From assembly GCA_002385885.1 (NCBI GenBank), contig DGEI01000037.1:7069-31712 (forward strand): 24,644 bases of DNA, written 5' to 3'. Shown here one piece after another: positions 22,698 through 24,644 of this stretch. Numbering within the stretch: the stretch's first letter is position 1; each line of letters opens with the position of its first letter. This stretch comes from Firmicutes bacterium UBA3930 (GTDB lineage Bacteria; Bacillota; Clostridia; Caldicoprobacterales; Caldicoprobacteraceae). The notes below the pieces were generated by a model. The model saw only the letters and a list, made by a program, of their open reading frames with translations. It had not been told where the DNA came from and did not search any database. The position numbers and the translations under genes are program-made.

Positions 22698-24644
22698 ATT
22701 CAATTAAGTACACACCATGAGGTTTTATCGCAAGGCTTTTTTTGTATATTTCCGTGTTTTCAACAGTATAAAAACTACCTACAGGTCCCATCTTCCTTTT
22801 TAAAATGCTTATCTCTTCATTTGACAGGGTGTTAGGCGCACCCATACTGACCCATGCATCGTATACCGAACCGTTATCACGGTCCAATACATATTCTATT
22901 ACCCGATATTTTCCATTAAGCCCGGTAACCTCCAGATCTATATACAGCATCTTTTCATTGAACATGTCGTACTGACTGAACTGATCAAATTTTGCCGGAT
23001 CAACTTTGGCAAAAGCCTCGTTATAGTGGCAATAATTCCATATTAAAACCTGTATACTATCATCTTTTCGTGCAACAAAATAACAATCACCGCTGATAAT
23101 CTTTTCTGTGCCAAGTTTTGACAAAAACCAATAACCGTAATAAGCCGGCTTTTTAAGACCCTGAATATTTATAAGGCCAAATCCTCCATGAAATGCCTTG
23201 TTATCGATTGGGAGTTCTTCAAAAATATCGGTAAAGGTCCAATAACCTAATCCATCAACAAGGCCAAGACACATTAAATTGTTTTGAATAACAAAGGGCG
23301 CTTTATAGACAGTATCATGTGCAATATCCCTGGCAATAAAGGATGAATTCCATTCAGTTATAATAATCTCAGCATTTTGATACCTTGTCTTTTCGATAAC
23401 ATCTCTTATCAGGCATAGATCTTTAAATGTCCTGTTTTCGTCTCTATATATCAAATATGTGTTATTATTCTTATCTGCTACAAAATCGGTTGGATATGGG
23501 TGGCACGAAACAAAATCAACAGGAAGCCTGTTTTCTTCACAAAAAGCTAAAAAGTCCTTCAACCATTGGGCTTCCCGGGCATAATCCAGGGTAATAGCCG
23601 GCCCGCCAACTTTTAATCCTGCATCAACGCTTTTTATTGCATTTACTGAATGCTGATACAGCATAAAATACTCTTCCTGGCTGCCATTCCAAAACACCTC
23701 ATGGTTTGGTTCATTCCATACTTCGAAATACCATTTTAATACTTCTTTTTTGCCATACTTGTTTATGCAATGAAGAATAAGCTCTTTCACAAGATTGGAC
23801 CACTTTGCAAAATCAATTGGCGGGGTAATATTGCCCTTCCACCAGAAAACAGTTTTATCACCTGATTTCAGGCTGTAGGGCATAAAGCTAAGTTCCAAAA
23901 CAGGCCTGAGATTGACTTCCTGCATGAAATCGAACAATGAGTCAAAATACTGCCAGTTATAAGTCTCAATCCCGTCTTGCTCACGGTAAATCATCATATC
24001 ATCATGAAAAATACCATGAAAACGTATATACTCAAAACCCAATTCCCTTTGTACTTCCCTTATCTGATCCCTCCACTCATCCCTAAGTCCTTCTGCTGCT
24101 CTTCCGGCACATATTAATTTTTTCCAGTAAGGTTTGTAGCTTTCACCATGTTGGTTTATATTAAATGATATGCTCATGGCCTTTTCTCCAATTTCACAAC
24201 TTTCTGTTGCATATTCAGCCTGAGGATGATATGACAATTTATTTAAAATTGAACCCGTATATACTTGTGTATATGGTTGATCTTCCAAATCTTTGTCGAT
24301 ATTAATATTATACGATTCCATACTTAATTTATCATTGCCAAAATTGCTGTGTTGTTCCCTAATATTGCTGTACCTATATTGAGATGGAGAGCATCCCTCT
24401 ATGCTTCTGAACGCACGGGACAGCATTTTAACATTAGCAAATCCGCATTCTGAAGCAATTTCCGTTATCGGTTTTTCAGAAGACATTAGTAAATTTTTTG
24501 CTTTTTCAACACGGATTTTTGTTAGATATTTGCCAAAAGACATTCCTACATACTTCTTAAATAAATGTGAAAAATAGTATTCATTTATGTGCAGCAGAGA
24601 AGCAGCATCACGGTATGAAATATCATACATATAATTTTTGTCAA
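22678..24644 (-). CDS. AraC-type DNA-binding domain fused to a GH39 glycosidase (5' end outside window)
   Basis: A probable transcriptional regulator of the cluster whose C-terminal part is a GH39 (beta-xylosidase family) barrel. Numbering is from the Met at 24630. Two AraC-family helix-turn-helix units occupy about 1-90 (AASLLHINEYYFSHLFKK; ITEIASECGFANVKMLSRAF). The GH39 region spans about 150-520, followed by a beta-rich end to residue 650. Catalytic candidates are intact: acid/base E307 in FEVWNEPNHE and nucleophile E426 in IITEWNSS, 119 residues apart as expected for the family. The frame is open to the window edge and the residues before that Met (DKNY) fit a longer AraC domain, so more N-terminal sequence, perhaps a sugar-sensing domain, is missing. 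There is no signal peptide in view, so it should be cytoplasmic. It could be an active enzyme, a ligand-sensing domain, or both. Confidence 0.9.
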   Translation of the reverse strand, partial: DKNYMYDISYRDAASLLHINEYYFSHLFKKYVGMSFGKYLTKIRVEKAKNLLMSSEKPITEIASECGFANVKMLSRAFRSIEGCSPSQYRYSNIREQHSNFGNDKLSMESYNINIDKDLEDQPYTQVYTGSILNKLSYHPQAEYATESCEIGEKAMSISFNINQHGESYKPYWKKLICAGRAAEGLRDEWRDQIREVQRELGFEYIRFHGIFHDDMMIYREQDGIETYNWQYFDSLFDFMQEVNLRPVLELSFMPYSLKSGDKTVFWWKGNITPPIDFAKWSNLVKELILHCINKYGKKEVLKWYFEVWNEPNHEVFWNGSQEEYFMLYQHSVNAIKSVDAGLKVGGPAITLDYAREAQWLKDFLAFCEENRLPVDFVSCHPYPTDFVADKNNNTYLIYRDENRTFKDLCLIRDVIEKTRYQNAEIIITEWNSSFIARDIAHDTVYKAPFVIQNNLMCLGLVDGLGYWTFTDIFEELPIDNKAFHGGFGLINIQGLKKPAYYGYWFLSKLGTEKIISGDCYFVARKDDSIQVLIWNYCHYNEAFAKVDPAKFDQFSQYDMFNEKMLYIDLEVTGLNGKYRVIEYVLDRDNGSVYDAWVSMGAPNTLSNEEISILKRKMGPVGSFYTVENTEIYKKSLAIKPHGVYLIEFHRIYE

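Noticed and set aside
1..24644. CRISPR arrays, insertion sequences, tRNA or rRNA genes
   Set aside because: No regularly spaced direct repeats, transposase-like frames, terminal inverted repeats or RNA-gene signatures were seen on either strand.

Overview
The window is an AT-rich stretch from a Gram-positive, probably clostridial (Bacillota), plant-biomass degrader. This is inferred from strong AGGAGG ribosome binding sites, lipobox lipoproteins, TTG/GTG starts, and the glycosidase and transporter families present. The genus cannot be named from the sequence alone. All thirteen well-supported genes lie on the minus strand, so transcription runs from high to low coordinates, and there is no credible plus-strand gene. 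No tRNA, rRNA, CRISPR array or mobile element was seen.

Read in transcription order, the locus is a xylan/arabinoxylan utilisation cluster. It opens at the right edge with an AraC-type DNA-binding domain fused to a GH39 (beta-xylosidase-type) barrel with intact catalytic glutamates (22678-24644, 5' end outside the window). A short gap with a candidate promoter and leader hairpin follows. Next is a conventional sugar-binding lipoprotein (21143-22555), then a 142-bp gap with a strong 20-bp hairpin.

The next block (9651-21000) is the most unusual part. It holds a 976-residue substrate-binding protein with two carbohydrate-binding-like modules, a MalF/MalG-type permease pair, a secreted NHL/TPR protein with a Yip1-like membrane domain, a large DUF5696-like lipoprotein, and a second MalF/MalG-type permease pair. 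Genes in this block overlap or are separated by at most a few tens of bases, so they are almost certainly one operon. No CUT1-type ATPase is present; one encoded elsewhere (MsmX-like) must energise both permease pairs.

Four glycosidases follow: a membrane-tethered GH10 xylanase, a 1349-residue membrane-tethered GH43-CBM-ConA-cohesin-like-GH43-CBM6 enzyme, a cytoplasmic GH43 and a divergent cytoplasmic GH10. The cluster thus carries GH10 plus GH43 once outside and once inside the cell. The inferred logic is that surface enzymes cut and debranch xylan, the binding proteins and permeases import oligosaccharides, cytoplasmic enzymes finish hydrolysis, and the AraC-GH39 protein senses or trims a product to control expression.

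The operon appears to end at a 12-bp inverted repeat (891-928). Beyond it, a separate promoter candidate leads into an unrelated ABC ATPase gene that runs off the left edge.
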